Source: Clostridiales bacterium
GTDB taxonomy: Bacteria; Bacillota; Clostridia; Peptostreptococcales; Acidaminobacteraceae
Assembly: GCA_016933835.1 (NCBI GenBank)
Contig: JAFGAC010000031.1
Span: 62,001-126,000, forward strand
DNA: 64,000 nucleotides
Direction of reading: 5' to 3'
Each line of letters opens with the position of its first letter. Positions within the stretch are counted from its first letter, which is position 1. A program made the position numbers and the translations under genes. Below the pieces are notes generated by a model. The model was not told the DNA's origin. It did not search any database and worked only from the letters and a program-made list of their open reading frames with translations. Below are positions 33,200-42,992 of the stretch, piece after piece.

Positions 33200-36100
33200 T
33201 CAGTCCTTTGAACAAATGTCTTTTAATCTTTCAAGGTGTTCTAAATCGTACTGCAGATAGTCACTTGCTTTCACGGATAAGTCCAATTTTTGCATTTCTC
33301 CTCTGTCAGGATATCTAGGATACACCATTACTTCAGGTAATGAACCCATGGTCAAACTTTTTTCATGAAGTTTTTGATATTCGTCCTCCAATGTCTTCAA
33401 TATATTCAACGCATTTGTAATTGCCACCCTAGACATATCATATATGGATTGCTTTGACGCACCTTTAATATATCCTGCAGAAGCATATGGCAATATAAGA
33501 TTGATTGATGGAATAATATTTCTTTCAGGATTTTGACCTCTCCACAAAGTATCTCCTCCTAAAAAAGGATAGAGTTTACTTTCATTAAACCATACTTTTA
33601 ATCGTGGTATGAAGTAAGCTGAATCGACTTCACGATTCTGCATTTCCATCAAAGACTTTCCTCTTCCTGACATAAGTCCTACAAATACTTTTTTGATTTC
33701 AATGTTTTCTGCCTTCAAAAGCGGATCCACAGCTTTAATCCTATAACCTTTGTTGAGCAAATCATCTACTAAAAATATTGGTCTATTGAATGATTTCAGC
33801 ATTTTTACCTGATTAAGCAAATCCAAGTAATATGGATATGCTTCTATTTCATAATCTTCAGCAGATGGCAACATGAATTTTTCAGTATGTAAAGACTTGG
33901 TTACTGTATTCGGCAAGATTCTTTTCTTGAAAATCTCTCCAAAAGGTACACACATAGCTTCTCCCAGTTGCCTTGGTTGCAGAGGTTCTGTCGGCATACC
34001 ATTTTCTTCCACAATTTTTTTAATCAAATGTTCATAAATCATATTTCTATCAAACGACAAAACTAAATTTCCAGGATAAAGCTTAGTAAGCGACATTAAA
34101 AGTTTTTCTCTTGTTCGATCAATGCTTTTCAATACATTTTCGTTATCTGAAAAAGGCTCTTTGATCATCGATCTTATATCCAGACTCAATGTGCAAGGTG
34201 CACTCATATTCACATGATATATACAGCTGTCTTTACTAGAGCACAGCTTTACAAAACCTTGAAGAATAAGTACTTTTTCAACATTCTTATGTGGCCTGCT
34301 TATAATGAAGTCTCGATAAATTGCGTACGTATAGTCACGCGCTAAATTATATGCCAAAGTTTCAGTAACAAGCAACTGTTCAACATTTCTCATCAGACAT
34401 TGATCATTGGCATAAATGCCATCAATCATCAAAATTCTTCCAACTGAATTGTTTCGAATAGCTTCTTCATACAATGGATCTTTGAATTCATTGTAAATTT
34501 TACTTGATCGGAGCCAATGAAATACAGCAAATCCTATTATCTCATTCTCATCCAATCTTTTTTTGACCACCAAGACTCTTGCTTTGTTAAGTTTTATATA
34601 CTCACTGATTCTTTCAAATTCATTCAGCTTGTATTTAGGCAAAACATCCAATAGTTCTCTTAGATCATCGTCTGCAATATTATCAAGTATTTCAACATCA
34701 ATTGATTTTGTTGTCATAATTTCTTTGAATTGAGGTTCTCTTAAATACAATCCTTTTTTATAAATGAATTTTTGTGCCAAGGGATCAATAAGTTCTGAAA
34801 TATCCCTATTTTCATCAATATAGGTTCTTATCTGAGTAGAACTTATAATTTGCAACTTATCAGGTAGGGTTAGATATTCTACCGATATACCGTATTCTTT
34901 GACACGTTCTTCTAATATTTTAAATTGAACACCAAGATCATTGCTTTCATCCCGCGTGAAAATAACATGATTCAAAGAATGAATGCTGTGCTCTTTTTTT
35001 TCTTTTCTATAGGCAGATGCGTTCATGACAACATCGCTGCCTGCAACAAGATTAACAGTTACATTTCCAAAGTAATCCTTTAGATTTTTAATATCCTCTT
35101 CATTGGCGATATTCACTTGCAAATCTCTAGGAAAAACAAACATGCCAAATTCATCGGCGACAGACATTTTAATAATAGCTCTCCGAATTAAATTAGGTTG
35201 TGTTCTCTTAGACCAAGAGAACTCATCAACTGCTAAATAGACTTCATAGCCAAGATCTCTAATTCTTTTTGCAATTTCCTTATGGCTGAGACTGAATGGA
35301 TCAAAGGCCCCTGGGAAATAGGCTATTCGATTATTTATTTCAATTTTCAAATCTCCGTAATAAAACAGATAATCTGATAAAAACCTATAAATATGCTTTA
35401 TGCCAGCTGCATTGTTAAGGAAATTCAGTTCAAGATTCTCATCATTGTTTACAAGCAGTGATAAAAATTTCTTTCCAATTATCTTGAATACAAACGCTTT
35501 TTCCTTCAAAGACAATATTTTTGAACCAAAAATATCTTTTCCCAGAACGCTGATGGCCATCTGATTCACTTGGGGCTCATAACTGACATATCCATTCATA
35601 ATGATGCTAAGTAAATCTTTCAGTCTTACCATGAGTTCATCGTTTGATTCGTTGAATGCATATCTATACTTAGGATAATTGATGATAAAAACTCCCACTG
35701 TCTTCAGTATCAATGTACTCACTTGTCGATTGGATTTTTTGATTTTAATTTTAAAATCTTTAATGATTTCATTAAGTTCTTTTGGTGCAATATGCACCAG
35801 CATGATACCTAAATATTCTGGTATATATTTTGTGTATTGAAAATTTTCAAGTTCAAGCGCTCTTAGAAGCTCAACAACTATCTCTGTTTTTTCCTCAAAG
35901 GAAAGATGACTTGTCAGATAAGTAAGCCCTTCACCAATAGCCGTTCTCACTTCTTCATTGTTGACAATTTTCAACATGTTGCTGAAGTGCATTGCCGTAT
36001 AAAAACCTTTTGTCTCTTTATTGTAAATACCGTACTTCAAGAGAATTTCCACCTGAAGCTTTTTAGAAATCATTTTTGTTCCTACTTTTAAATTACTGAG

Positions 36101-38086
36101 AAACAAGTCTGAAGAACTCTCCAAATCACTGAAAATAAATTCGTTTTTTTGCTCAATAAGTTCATTGTTTGGATCAATCATCTCTAGATTTTTTACAATT
36201 GCATACGCTTCTGTTCTGTCAAGTTCCTCTAATTTGTCATAGTAGGAAGAAATGTCTATTTCTTTTTTTACTGATTCTTCAATATAAGGTAAAAGCGTGC
36301 TCAAAGTATCCCATGCAATCAATCTCACTTCATCATCAGAATTAACAGTAATCTGCAAAACTCTGTCGATGATGTATTTTGTCTGATCAGTCGTCATCAT
36401 ATATATTGGGAGCACTTTAGCTATATCAAGAAAACATTTCATATGATGCCCTTTATGACAATGGGGATCAATTGTATCAAGAACCTTTTGAAGTTTTTCA
36501 AGTTTGGCTTCTTCTTCGATGTTGTTGAAATATGACTTAAGCATTGATTTAAGATTTCTTGAGATAACAACACGATGTTTTTCTATTATTTTTTGCTCGG
36601 GATCCAAAAATCCATTGATATATTTGTACAACAGATCATCTGAACTGACTTCAAGTGATGATACCCTCGCTCTTGGCGGCAATTCTTTCCTGATTTTTTC
36701 ATCAAAAGTTGCAATAATTTCTCCGATAAGCTGAGCTGATTCAATTCTAATGTCCTCTTCAGGTGTTATGAGTCTTTCATATAAGAATTTTATAACCATC
36801 AATTTTTGTTTCTGAGTCAAGTAAGTGTAGTATTCTTGTACAATATTGATATATCCTCTTAAGCTGTTAATATTATCAATCCCGCGTGCATTCTCCAACA
36901 TTTTGTTCAAGGAATTTTCCGTTTTAATCATATTCATCAATTGAATGTTATGGCTGATTGACATGAATTTAGTGCCTTCAACAATTTCCTGCCCTTGTAC
37001 AAGTGAATAATATCTTCTATTTGCTACTACAATCTCATCTTTTTCAATATCGAAATCAGGACTTAAGTTAATCTCATATTCTCTTAGATATTCTTCAAAA
37101 TCCTTCAATTTTGCATATACTCTTAGATATCTATTTTTCTTTACTTCATCTACATTATCAAGCTTCTTCAAAATGACCTCGAAAGAATCTTCCAAAGAAT
37201 AAAATTTCATTTCTCCATTCAAACCCTGTTTAACTCTGAAATCACAATAAATCAGTAAAAGGGATTCTATTGTCAGGTTTTCAAGTTCCAAATCCCAAGT
37301 TGAATGATTTATGGCGATATTTCTTATGTATACAATTTCTCTTTTTCGAAACCATTCTCCTGAATAATAATAATGATAATAAGCGACCTTGTGCGCTTCA
37401 TCAGGCAATGTTCCAAATTTTCCTATGTCATGGCCTGCAGCGGCACCAGAAACTAATCCCAAGTCAATTTCTAGGTCTTTTAAGTACAATTGTCTGGAGA
37501 TACTCATCGCTATGTGATGGACACCACAGATATGATCCAAGGTATTATATCCTATTACATCTTGATTCAATTTCATCATTTCATACAAATAATCATCATT
37601 GAATGCTGCCGTAAATTTTTTATATTCATCAGATGAATCAAACTTTTTATACTCATTTTTATCCATCAGCCTTAGGGCATATGTGCTTTGCCAATTCCCA
37701 CAATCACACTCTTTTTCGAATTTGAATATGACATGAAAAAGCTTTAACGATAAATCCATTACCCCTCTGTTTTCTTCAGTAGTAAACACTTGAGCGGCTT
37801 CAGGAAAAGACTTTTCCAATGAATAATTGTAAATATATTCAAGTATGTTTGATTCATTGATGTTTGAATCTTTATTTAAAGTCAATATTAGATTTTTAAA
37901 AGCAGCAAACACCTTATATGAATTAAAATCCTTTTCAGATACACAAGTATTTATATGCGTATAGAACTCATTTCCGAAAATAAAATTTTCAATTATATCG
38001 TAATTTAAACCATAATCATCTAAAAATTTTTGATTCAACACTTCGATTTTTATCTGTTCAAATATTTTATTAGAAATTCGATACAT
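33200..38086 (-). CDS. Giant HD / helical-repeat / NadD-like / GNAT-like / PRTase-like fusion protein
   Basis: A 1628-residue soluble protein with at least five parts. (1) An HD hydrolase at ~180-290, with His185, the His219-Asp220 pair in AAAGHDIGKFG, and His261. (2) A long helical, HEAT-like region at ~400-910. (3) A nucleotidyltransferase at ~920-1115 with YFPGAFDPFSLSHKEI (Gly926, Asp929, His935) and ISSTQIR (1081-1087), the two signatures of NadD/cytidylyltransferases. (4) A GNAT-like region at ~1130-1285. (5) A phosphoribosyltransferase-like domain at ~1340-1560 whose PRPP-type loop reads FLVDDLLNKGYR (1438-1449), with Lys where Thr is usual. The reactions are unknown. GGGGGG precedes the ATG. 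It heads an operon with dehydrogenase-like and flavodoxin-like genes. Confidence 0.75.
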   Translation of the reverse strand: MYRISNKIFEQIKIEVLNQKFLDDYGLNYDIIENFIFGNEFYTHINTCVSEKDFNSYKVFAAFKNLILTLNKDSNINESNILEYIYNYSLEKSFPEAAQVFTTEENRGVMDLSLKLFHVIFKFEKECDCGNWQSTYALRLMDKNEYKKFDSSDEYKKFTAAFNDDYLYEMMKLNQDVIGYNTLDHICGVHHIAMSISRQLYLKDLEIDLGLVSGAAAGHDIGKFGTLPDEAHKVAYYHYYYSGEWFRKREIVYIRNIAINHSTWDLELENLTIESLLLIYCDFRVKQGLNGEMKFYSLEDSFEVILKKLDNVDEVKKNRYLRVYAKLKDFEEYLREYEINLSPDFDIEKDEIVVANRRYYSLVQGQEIVEGTKFMSISHNIQLMNMIKTENSLNKMLENARGIDNINSLRGYINIVQEYYTYLTQKQKLMVIKFLYERLITPEEDIRIESAQLIGEIIATFDEKIRKELPPRARVSSLEVSSDDLLYKYINGFLDPEQKIIEKHRVVISRNLKSMLKSYFNNIEEEAKLEKLQKVLDTIDPHCHKGHHMKCFLDIAKVLPIYMMTTDQTKYIIDRVLQITVNSDDEVRLIAWDTLSTLLPYIEESVKKEIDISSYYDKLEELDRTEAYAIVKNLEMIDPNNELIEQKNEFIFSDLESSSDLFLSNLKVGTKMISKKLQVEILLKYGIYNKETKGFYTAMHFSNMLKIVNNEEVRTAIGEGLTYLTSHLSFEEKTEIVVELLRALELENFQYTKYIPEYLGIMLVHIAPKELNEIIKDFKIKIKKSNRQVSTLILKTVGVFIINYPKYRYAFNESNDELMVRLKDLLSIIMNGYVSYEPQVNQMAISVLGKDIFGSKILSLKEKAFVFKIIGKKFLSLLVNNDENLELNFLNNAAGIKHIYRFLSDYLFYYGDLKIEINNRIAYFPGAFDPFSLSHKEIAKRIRDLGYEVYLAVDEFSWSKRTQPNLIRRAIIKMSVADEFGMFVFPRDLQVNIANEEDIKNLKDYFGNVTVNLVAGSDVVMNASAYRKEKKEHSIHSLNHVIFTRDESNDLGVQFKILEERVKEYGISVEYLTLPDKLQIISSTQIRTYIDENRDISELIDPLAQKFIYKKGLYLREPQFKEIMTTKSIDVEILDNIADDDLRELLDVLPKYKLNEFERISEYIKLNKARVLVVKKRLDENEIIGFAVFHWLRSSKIYNEFKDPLYEEAIRNNSVGRILMIDGIYANDQCLMRNVEQLLVTETLAYNLARDYTYAIYRDFIISRPHKNVEKVLILQGFVKLCSSKDSCIYHVNMSAPCTLSLDIRSMIKEPFSDNENVLKSIDRTREKLLMSLTKLYPGNLVLSFDRNMIYEHLIKKIVEENGMPTEPLQPRQLGEAMCVPFGEIFKKRILPNTVTKSLHTEKFMLPSAEDYEIEAYPYYLDLLNQVKMLKSFNRPIFLVDDLLNKGYRIKAVDPLLKAENIEIKKVFVGLMSGRGKSLMEMQNREVDSAYFIPRLKVWFNESKLYPFLGGDTLWRGQNPERNIIPSINLILPYASAGYIKGASKQSIYDMSRVAITNALNILKTLEDEYQKLHEKSLTMGSLPEVMVYPRYPDRGEMQKLDLSVKASDYLQYDLEHLERLKDICSKD

Positions 38087-38122
38087 ATAATTCCCCCCTA
38101 CTCTATCATTATCTTATCATAT

Positions 38123-38151
38123 TCTATATCAATAGTACTTCTAAAATGTCA
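38123..38151 (-). promoter_or_regulatory. Putative promoter of giant-fusion operon
   Basis: Minus strand TGACAT (38146-38151) and TATAGA (38123-38128) with a 17-base spacer, 37 bases before the start codon. Confidence 0.45.
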
Positions 38152-38165
38152 CTGAATATTATCTT

Positions 38166-38193
38166 TTGATTTTCAACAAATTTATTGTATAAT
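38166..38193 (+). promoter_or_regulatory. Promoter of small membrane protein gene
   Basis: TTGATT (38166-38171) and perfect TATAAT (38188-38193) with a 16-base spacer, 17 bases before the start codon. Confidence 0.65.
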
Positions 38194-38210
38194 AATTTTG
38201 AGGTGAAAGC

Positions 38211-38459
38211 ATGGCAAAATTCGACATGATGGAAATAAAAAGAAAATTGGAAATTGAAAGAGCACAAAACAGAAAACCTGTAAAAGAAACACTAGGTCAA
38301 AAAATCTTGATGGTTTTTGTTACGGTAGTCAGTTTGGCTATCTTATATTCATTTATATTATCGTATGATTTATCGAATACAATCAATTATTCAGTTTTAG
38401 CAGTTTTTATTGTTCTAATTGTTCTTAGAATCATTCAAGTTTCAAAACGCAAAATATAA
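38211..38459 (+). CDS. Small two-span membrane protein, function unknown
   Basis: An 82-residue protein with a charged N-terminal ~30 residues and two membrane segments (~30-49 and ~58-75), ending in SKRKI. I recognise no family. GAGGTG lies seven bases before the ATG, and it has its own promoter and terminator, so it is probably a real gene. It is convergent with the BrkB-like gene. Confidence 0.7.
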   Translation: MAKFDMMEIKRKLEIERAQNRKPVKETLGQKILMVFVTVVSLAILYSFILSYDLSNTINYSVLAVFIVLIVLRIIQVSKRKI

Positions 38460-38484
38460 AATCCTGCTAGGCAGGATTTTTTTT
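38459..38484. terminator. Bidirectional terminator, small membrane gene / BrkB gene
   Basis: AAATCCTGC-TAG-GCAGGATTT is a 9-bp perfect stem with a run of eight T on the plus strand and A-rich sequence on the other side. Confidence 0.88.
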
Positions 38485-39288
38485 ATCATAATTATTATTA
38501 TTCATGCAATAATTGACGATTTCTGCCCCTACCATAATAATAGTTGAATTGATATACAACCAAAACGAAAGCAACAATATGGCAGAAATACCACCATATA
38601 CAATAGACATTCGTCCAAAGTTTGTAATTGTTATCGAATAAATCAATGCATTCAATATCCACCCTAGAGAAGCAAACAATGAACCACTCAATGCTTCCCG
38701 AAATCGAATTTTCACATTTGGCATTTTCATATAAATCGCCAAAATGATGAAAAAGAATGCTACAATGATAATTATCCACCTAAATATATCGTAAATTTCC
38801 AAAATATTGTTGGGGATATTGAAAACAGGATTTAAGAAGTTCAATATTTTTTCACCGATAATCGGTAAAAATAAAAATAATATAATCGCAAAAATTAAAA
38901 TGATTGTATAAAAAAATCCTAACACTCGCAAGTAAAAATAATTTCTGTTTTCATCGACTTCGAAAACAACATTAAATGACCGCATCATGGCATGAACCGC
39001 TCTTGAAGATGACCAAAGTGTGATAATCAAAGAAGCGGAAATCAAACCGGTTGAATTGAAGGTAATGGTATTGATGTATTCTTCTAAAAAGGTAGTTATG
39101 TCTGAAGGAATAAATATTTTTGCAAATTCAAACAACATTTGTGAATCTAAAGACAGCTTCCCAATTATTGTGAATAGTACAACTAAAAATGGAAAAATGG
39201 ACATTGTAAAGAAAAATGCCATTTGTCCACTGTACGCTTGTATATGATGTCTTTCAAAATTTTTACTTATAGAACGAATGATATTCAT
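38467..39288 (-). CDS. YihY/BrkB-family membrane protein
   Basis: A 273-residue integral membrane protein with six predicted segments. AYSGQMAFFFTMSIFPFLVVL, SSSRAVHAMMRSFNVVFE and FGRMSIVYGGISAILLLSFWLYINSTIIMVGAEIV are the signatures of the YihY/BrkB family (once mis-called RNase BN). The transported substrate, if any, is unknown. The frame is open to a GTG at 39297, but GAGGAG is well spaced only for the ATG at 39288. It diverges from hflK. Confidence 0.93.
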   Translation of the reverse strand: MNIIRSISKNFERHHIQAYSGQMAFFFTMSIFPFLVVLFTIIGKLSLDSQMLFEFAKIFIPSDITTFLEEYINTITFNSTGLISASLIITLWSSSRAVHAMMRSFNVVFEVDENRNYFYLRVLGFFYTIILIFAIILFLFLPIIGEKILNFLNPVFNIPNNILEIYDIFRWIIIIVAFFFIILAIYMKMPNVKIRFREALSGSLFASLGWILNALIYSITITNFGRMSIVYGGISAILLLSFWLYINSTIIMVGAEIVNYCMNNNNYDKKNPA

Positions 39289-39379
39289 ACAATTCACTCC
39301 TCAATATCATTATATTTCATTTACTCAATAAATCCAAAAATATTATTATATTGCTTAACAGAGAAAAGGAGGAAAAAAA

Positions 39380-40336
39380 ATGAAAAATGGCAAAATCGTT
39401 TTTTTAGTCATTATTATCGCCATTGCAGCCTTTATTGGTATGCAAAGCTATTATTTCATCGAAAACGCCGAACAAGCTGTTGTCCAAAGATTTGGTGAAG
39501 TCGTTGAAGTCAAAACCCAGTCAGGTTTAAATTTTAAAATTCCTTTCATTGACAAAGTGACAATTTTCAAAACAAATGAAATTTTAAGCATTCAGTACGG
39601 TTATCGTCCAAAAGATGATCCCACTACAACTACAGCAGGCACTTATGTGAGTGTAGAGGATGAATCTATCGTCTTGACTAAAGGTTCCTATCTAGTGAAT
39701 GTCGGTGCGGTCATCCAGTATAGAATAACTGATCCCGCTCAATATTTAATCAATGTAGATGATCAGATTGGAACAATCCGTCTTGCTTTTGAAAGTGTCT
39801 TAAGAAGCAATATGCAAAATAAGGAATTAGAACAAGCTTTGATCAACAAAGAAATCATAGCTAGAGAAATTCAACCTGAATTATCAAAGAAATTGGCAAG
39901 TTATGGATCAGGTATCACTATTACAGATGTTAAATTTACTGATGTTCTTTTACCTGAATCTGTACAGTTTTCTTATGATGATGTAAATAACGCAGAAAAT
40001 CAAAAAACACAATATTTATCACAGGCTGCACGATATGAAAATGAAAAACTTCCTGAGGCAAGAGCTGAAGCTTATCAAAGGATTCAATCAGCAGAGGCCT
40101 ATAAAGCACAAAAGGTTTCTCAGGCAAAAGGTGATGTAGAGAATTTTCTTCAGGTATATGAAAAATATGCGGTTGCAAAAGAAATTACAAAGACCCGTCT
40201 TTATTTAGAAACTATGGAGAATATTCTAAGTACTGTTCAGTATAAATACATTATCGATATGAGTTCTGACGGCACAATCAAGTATCTTCCTCTCAATCCA
40301 GAAACTTTAAGCAAAGGAGGTACTATCAATGAATAA
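39380..40336 (+). CDS. hflK: HflK, SPFH-domain modulator of FtsH protease
   Basis: A 318-residue membrane-anchored SPFH (band 7) protein. One N-terminal membrane segment (~5-24) is followed by VVQRFGEVVEVKTQSGLNFKIPFID and the HflK-type TDPAQYLINVDD and SYDDVNNAENQK segments. A helical, Ala/Glu-rich C-terminal region (ARAEAYQRIQSAEAYKAQKVS) follows. With HflC it forms a cage-like assembly around FtsH on the outer face of the membrane. AGGAGG lies before the ATG. It overlaps hflC by eight bases. Confidence 0.92.
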   Translation: MKNGKIVFLVIIIAIAAFIGMQSYYFIENAEQAVVQRFGEVVEVKTQSGLNFKIPFIDKVTIFKTNEILSIQYGYRPKDDPTTTTAGTYVSVEDESIVLTKGSYLVNVGAVIQYRITDPAQYLINVDDQIGTIRLAFESVLRSNMQNKELEQALINKEIIAREIQPELSKKLASYGSGITITDVKFTDVLLPESVQFSYDDVNNAENQKTQYLSQAARYENEKLPEARAEAYQRIQSAEAYKAQKVSQAKGDVENFLQVYEKYAVAKEITKTRLYLETMENILSTVQYKYIIDMSSDGTIKYLPLNPETLSKGGTINE

Positions 40337-41351
40337 TAACAACTTTAATTCAGATAATATCAAAAACATTGAAGACGCTCTAAAAAATAAAGCACAGCAA
40401 TTCAAATCTTCTTCAAAGAAAATGATAAAATACGGCAGTGTGTTCTTTGTACTTCTTATCCTATTAGGAAGTTTAGGAAGCTTTGTCTACATTGTAGCTG
40501 AAGATGAAGTGGCTACTGTCACTCAATTTGGAAAAATTTCAAAAGTCATAGTCGATAAAGACAATGTATTGGCAGAAGAACAGAATAAATTGATTCCAAG
40601 TTTCTCTGATATCAAGATAATCAAAGATAAAGGTTTGTTCTTCAAGATACCGTTTATCACTCAGGTTCAAAAAGATACAAGCAAATTGATTACTTATATT
40701 TCAAATTCTGCAAACATCAATACACAAGATAAATTGAAATATGAAATAGCCATGTATGCACAATGGGAAATAACTCATCCTGGCCTTTTTAGATCTTCAC
40801 TAGGCACGTATATCAAAGCAAATAGCGTCATCGATGAAATCGGTTATGCAGCTGTCATTGAAAAAATAAACAGTTTGACTTCTCAAGAATTTTTAACTGA
40901 TAAGGAAAAACTTAATGAAGTTTTACAAATTGCTTTGACTGAACTTAATGAAGATTTAGCACTAAAAGGAATCGCACTTGTTGACATTGAAGTCTATAGA
41001 ACAATACTTCCGCCATCAAATGTTGAATCTACTTACAATAAAATGATTGCAGAACGTGAAGCCATTGCAGAGCAAAAAAGAGCTGAAGGACTTGAGCTTT
41101 ATCAAAATACAGTCGCTGATACAGATAAGAATGTGGCAACTATCATTGCTGATTCCATAGAAGTTTCAGAGAAAATAATCGGTGAAGCAGATGCGACTGC
41201 ATTAGAAATTTATGCAAATGCCTTTAGTATCGATCCTGGATTTTATGAATTTTGGAGGTCTTTACAATCCTATGAAAATGCCTTCGATGAAAATACTGTC
41301 ATCTATCTCGATAGAAACAATGCTTTCCTCAAATATTTTTCAGGCAATTAA
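40329..41351 (+). CDS. hflC: HflC, SPFH-domain modulator of FtsH protease
   Basis: A 340-residue SPFH protein. After a ~33-residue cytoplasmic tail it has one membrane segment (~34-56), then EDEVATVTQFGKISKV, GLFFKIPFI and the HflC helical motif IAEREAIAEQKRAEGLELY, ending with IDPGFYEFWRSLQSYENAF and DRNNAFLKYF, as in HflC. Partner of HflK. Its ATG lies inside the end of hflK, with AAGGAGG close upstream. A strong convergent terminator follows. Confidence 0.92.
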   Translation: MNNNNFNSDNIKNIEDALKNKAQQFKSSSKKMIKYGSVFFVLLILLGSLGSFVYIVAEDEVATVTQFGKISKVIVDKDNVLAEEQNKLIPSFSDIKIIKDKGLFFKIPFITQVQKDTSKLITYISNSANINTQDKLKYEIAMYAQWEITHPGLFRSSLGTYIKANSVIDEIGYAAVIEKINSLTSQEFLTDKEKLNEVLQIALTELNEDLALKGIALVDIEVYRTILPPSNVESTYNKMIAEREAIAEQKRAEGLELYQNTVADTDKNVATIIADSIEVSEKIIGEADATALEIYANAFSIDPGFYEFWRSLQSYENAFDENTVIYLDRNNAFLKYFSGN

Positions 41352-41365
41352 CAGTAATAATAAAT

Positions 41366-41397
41366 AAGCTGGAGAAAGTTCTCCAGCTTATTTTTTT
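41366..41397. terminator. Bidirectional terminator, hflC / aroF
   Basis: AAGCTGGAG-AAAGTT-CTCCAGCTT is a perfect 9-bp stem followed by ATTTTTTT on the plus strand. It lies between two convergent operons. Confidence 0.92.
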
Positions 41398-42167
41398 ATC
41401 AATTTCATTAAATTTTCATACTGTTCAATATCTAGCGACTGTTCTCCATCCGACAAAGCATTGTCAGGATCCTCATGCACTTCAACCATAATGCCATCTG
41501 CCCCTGCTGCTAAAGCAGCCAAAGACATAGGAATTATAAGTTCTCTTATCCCTGTTCCATGACTGGGATCTACAATTACAGGCAATCCTGTTTCTTTTTT
41601 CATAATAGGAACTGCTGCCAAATCCAAAGTATTTCGTGTATAGTTATCGAAAGTTCTGATGCCTCTTTCACAAAGAATGATATTGTCATTGCCATGATGC
41701 GCTATATATTCAGCAGCTAAAATCCATTCCTTGATAGTAGCACTCATTCCTCTTTTTAAAAGTACCGGTTTATTAAGTTCACCGACTGCCTTCAACAAGG
41801 AATAATTATGCATATTTCTAGAACCAATTTGAATGATATCTGCATATTTACAAATCAAGTCAATATTTGATGCATCCATCAATTCTGAAATAACAGGAAT
41901 ACCTGTAATCTCAGATGCTTCTTTTAAATATTTTAGACCTTCTTCACCCAAACCTTGAAATGAATAAGGACTGGTTCTAGGTTTGAATGCGCCGCCCCGT
42001 AGAACATCCACGCCTATTGCTTTCAATTTAATCGCCAATTCTATGATTTGCTCTCTTGATTCGACAGAACAAGGTCCAGAAATGATTATTGGTTTTTCAC
42101 CACCAAAGACTAAATTTCCTACTTTTACTTTTTTAGGGTTTTTCCCACTTAAGATTATATTACTCAT
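41388..42167 (-). CDS. aroF: 3-deoxy-7-phosphoheptulonate (DAHP) synthase, short form
   Basis: A 259-residue TIM-barrel enzyme joining phosphoenolpyruvate and erythrose-4-phosphate, the first step of the shikimate pathway. [42 protein letters not shown] and DPSHGTG are the family's catalytic and metal motifs (KDO8P-synthase-like type Ib). It lacks the N- or C-terminal regulatory domain that longer forms carry, so it is probably not feedback-inhibited. It is the last gene of the pab-fol operon, overlapping folK by eight bases. Confidence 0.93.
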   Translation of the reverse strand: MSNIILSGKNPKKVKVGNLVFGGEKPIIISGPCSVESREQIIELAIKLKAIGVDVLRGGAFKPRTSPYSFQGLGEEGLKYLKEASEITGIPVISELMDASNIDLICKYADIIQIGSRNMHNYSLLKAVGELNKPVLLKRGMSATIKEWILAAEYIAHHGNDNIILCERGIRTFDNYTRNTLDLAAVPIMKKETGLPVIVDPSHGTGIRELIIPMSLAALAAGADGIMVEVHEDPDNALSDGEQSLDIEQYENLMKLIKK

Positions 42168-42648
42168 TATCTATTTTTTTTACTCCTTGCTTTTCAATTT
42201 CATCCAAATACAAGTCAATCAGACGATTATTAATCATAATCTGTTCATTTATTTCCTTCAAAGGAACTAACACAAATTCTCTTTCTGTCATTCTCGGATG
42301 TGGAATCTTAAGAATGCTTGTATCAATATCAAGTTCATCATATAACAATATATCAATATCAATAGTTCTCGGTCCCCAGTGAACATCTCTGACTCTATCA
42401 AGCTGTTTTTCAATTGACTGCAGCTCTTTCAAAAGATTCATCGGGCTTAGCTCAGTTTCTATTTCAACACATACATTGATAAACGCCTTCTGTTCTTTAT
42501 ATCCCCATGGTTCAGTCTCATAATAAGAAGATTTTTTTACGACCTTTATCATATGATGCTTATCGATATGTTCCAGTGCAGCATCAATGTAATCAAACCT
42601 TTGTCCCATATTGCTTCCAAGGCTCAGGTAAGCTATCTTTGTCTGCAT
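42160..42648 (-). CDS. folK: 6-hydroxymethyl-dihydropterin pyrophosphokinase
   Basis: A 162-residue HPPK that transfers pyrophosphate from ATP to 6-hydroxymethyl-dihydropterin. [11 protein letters not shown] at the start, [10 protein letters not shown], and the ATP/metal motif [14 protein letters not shown] are intact; [14 protein letters not shown] is the C-terminal signature. It overlaps folB by 16 bases and aroF by eight, in a compact folate operon. Confidence 0.96.
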   Translation of the reverse strand: MQTKIAYLSLGSNMGQRFDYIDAALEHIDKHHMIKVVKKSSYYETEPWGYKEQKAFINVCVEIETELSPMNLLKELQSIEKQLDRVRDVHWGPRTIDIDILLYDELDIDTSILKIPHPRMTEREFVLVPLKEINEQIMINNRLIDLYLDEIEKQGVKKIDNE

Positions 42649-42992
42649 ATTTCCACCCCGAAACTCCCGTATATACCTTGCACAGGTGCTTCTGGCTTCA
42701 AAATTTTCACTTTTAATTCCTGTACCTTATTAAATTTTGTTAGAATACCTGAACTTATTTCTTCAGCCAGTTTTTCAATTAGATCAAATTTATTATCTTC
42801 TACAATCTCTCTGACAATATAATAGACCTCAGCATAACTGACTGTATCTGCTACTGAATCATTCATTCCAGCCTGTTTAAAATCCAGACTCAGTTCGACG
42901 CTGACAATAAATTTCTGACCTAAAATTTTCTCTTCCTGTAGAACGCCATGATAACCATAGAACATCATGTCATTCATTAAAATTTTATCCAT
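42633..42992 (-). CDS. folB: Dihydroneopterin aldolase
   Basis: A 119-residue FolB that cleaves dihydroneopterin to 6-hydroxymethyl-dihydropterin and glycolaldehyde. MFYGYHGVLQEEKILGQKF, the catalytic-region SYAEVYYIVREIV and LKVLKPEAP-like KVKILKPEAPVQG are seen. The ATG at 42992 has GAGGTGG upstream; a GTG at 43001 is the alternative. It overlaps the end of folP and the start of folK. Confidence 0.95.
   Translation of the reverse strand: MDKILMNDMMFYGYHGVLQEEKILGQKFIVSVELSLDFKQAGMNDSVADTVSYAEVYYIVREIVEDNKFDLIEKLAEEISSGILTKFNKVQELKVKILKPEAPVQGIYGSFGVEICRQR

Noticed and set aside
33200-38086. Possibility that the 1628-residue gene is a frame-fusion artefact of several genes
   Set aside because: The frame is continuous, with no internal ribosome binding site plus start at the domain borders that I could see; composition is even throughout.
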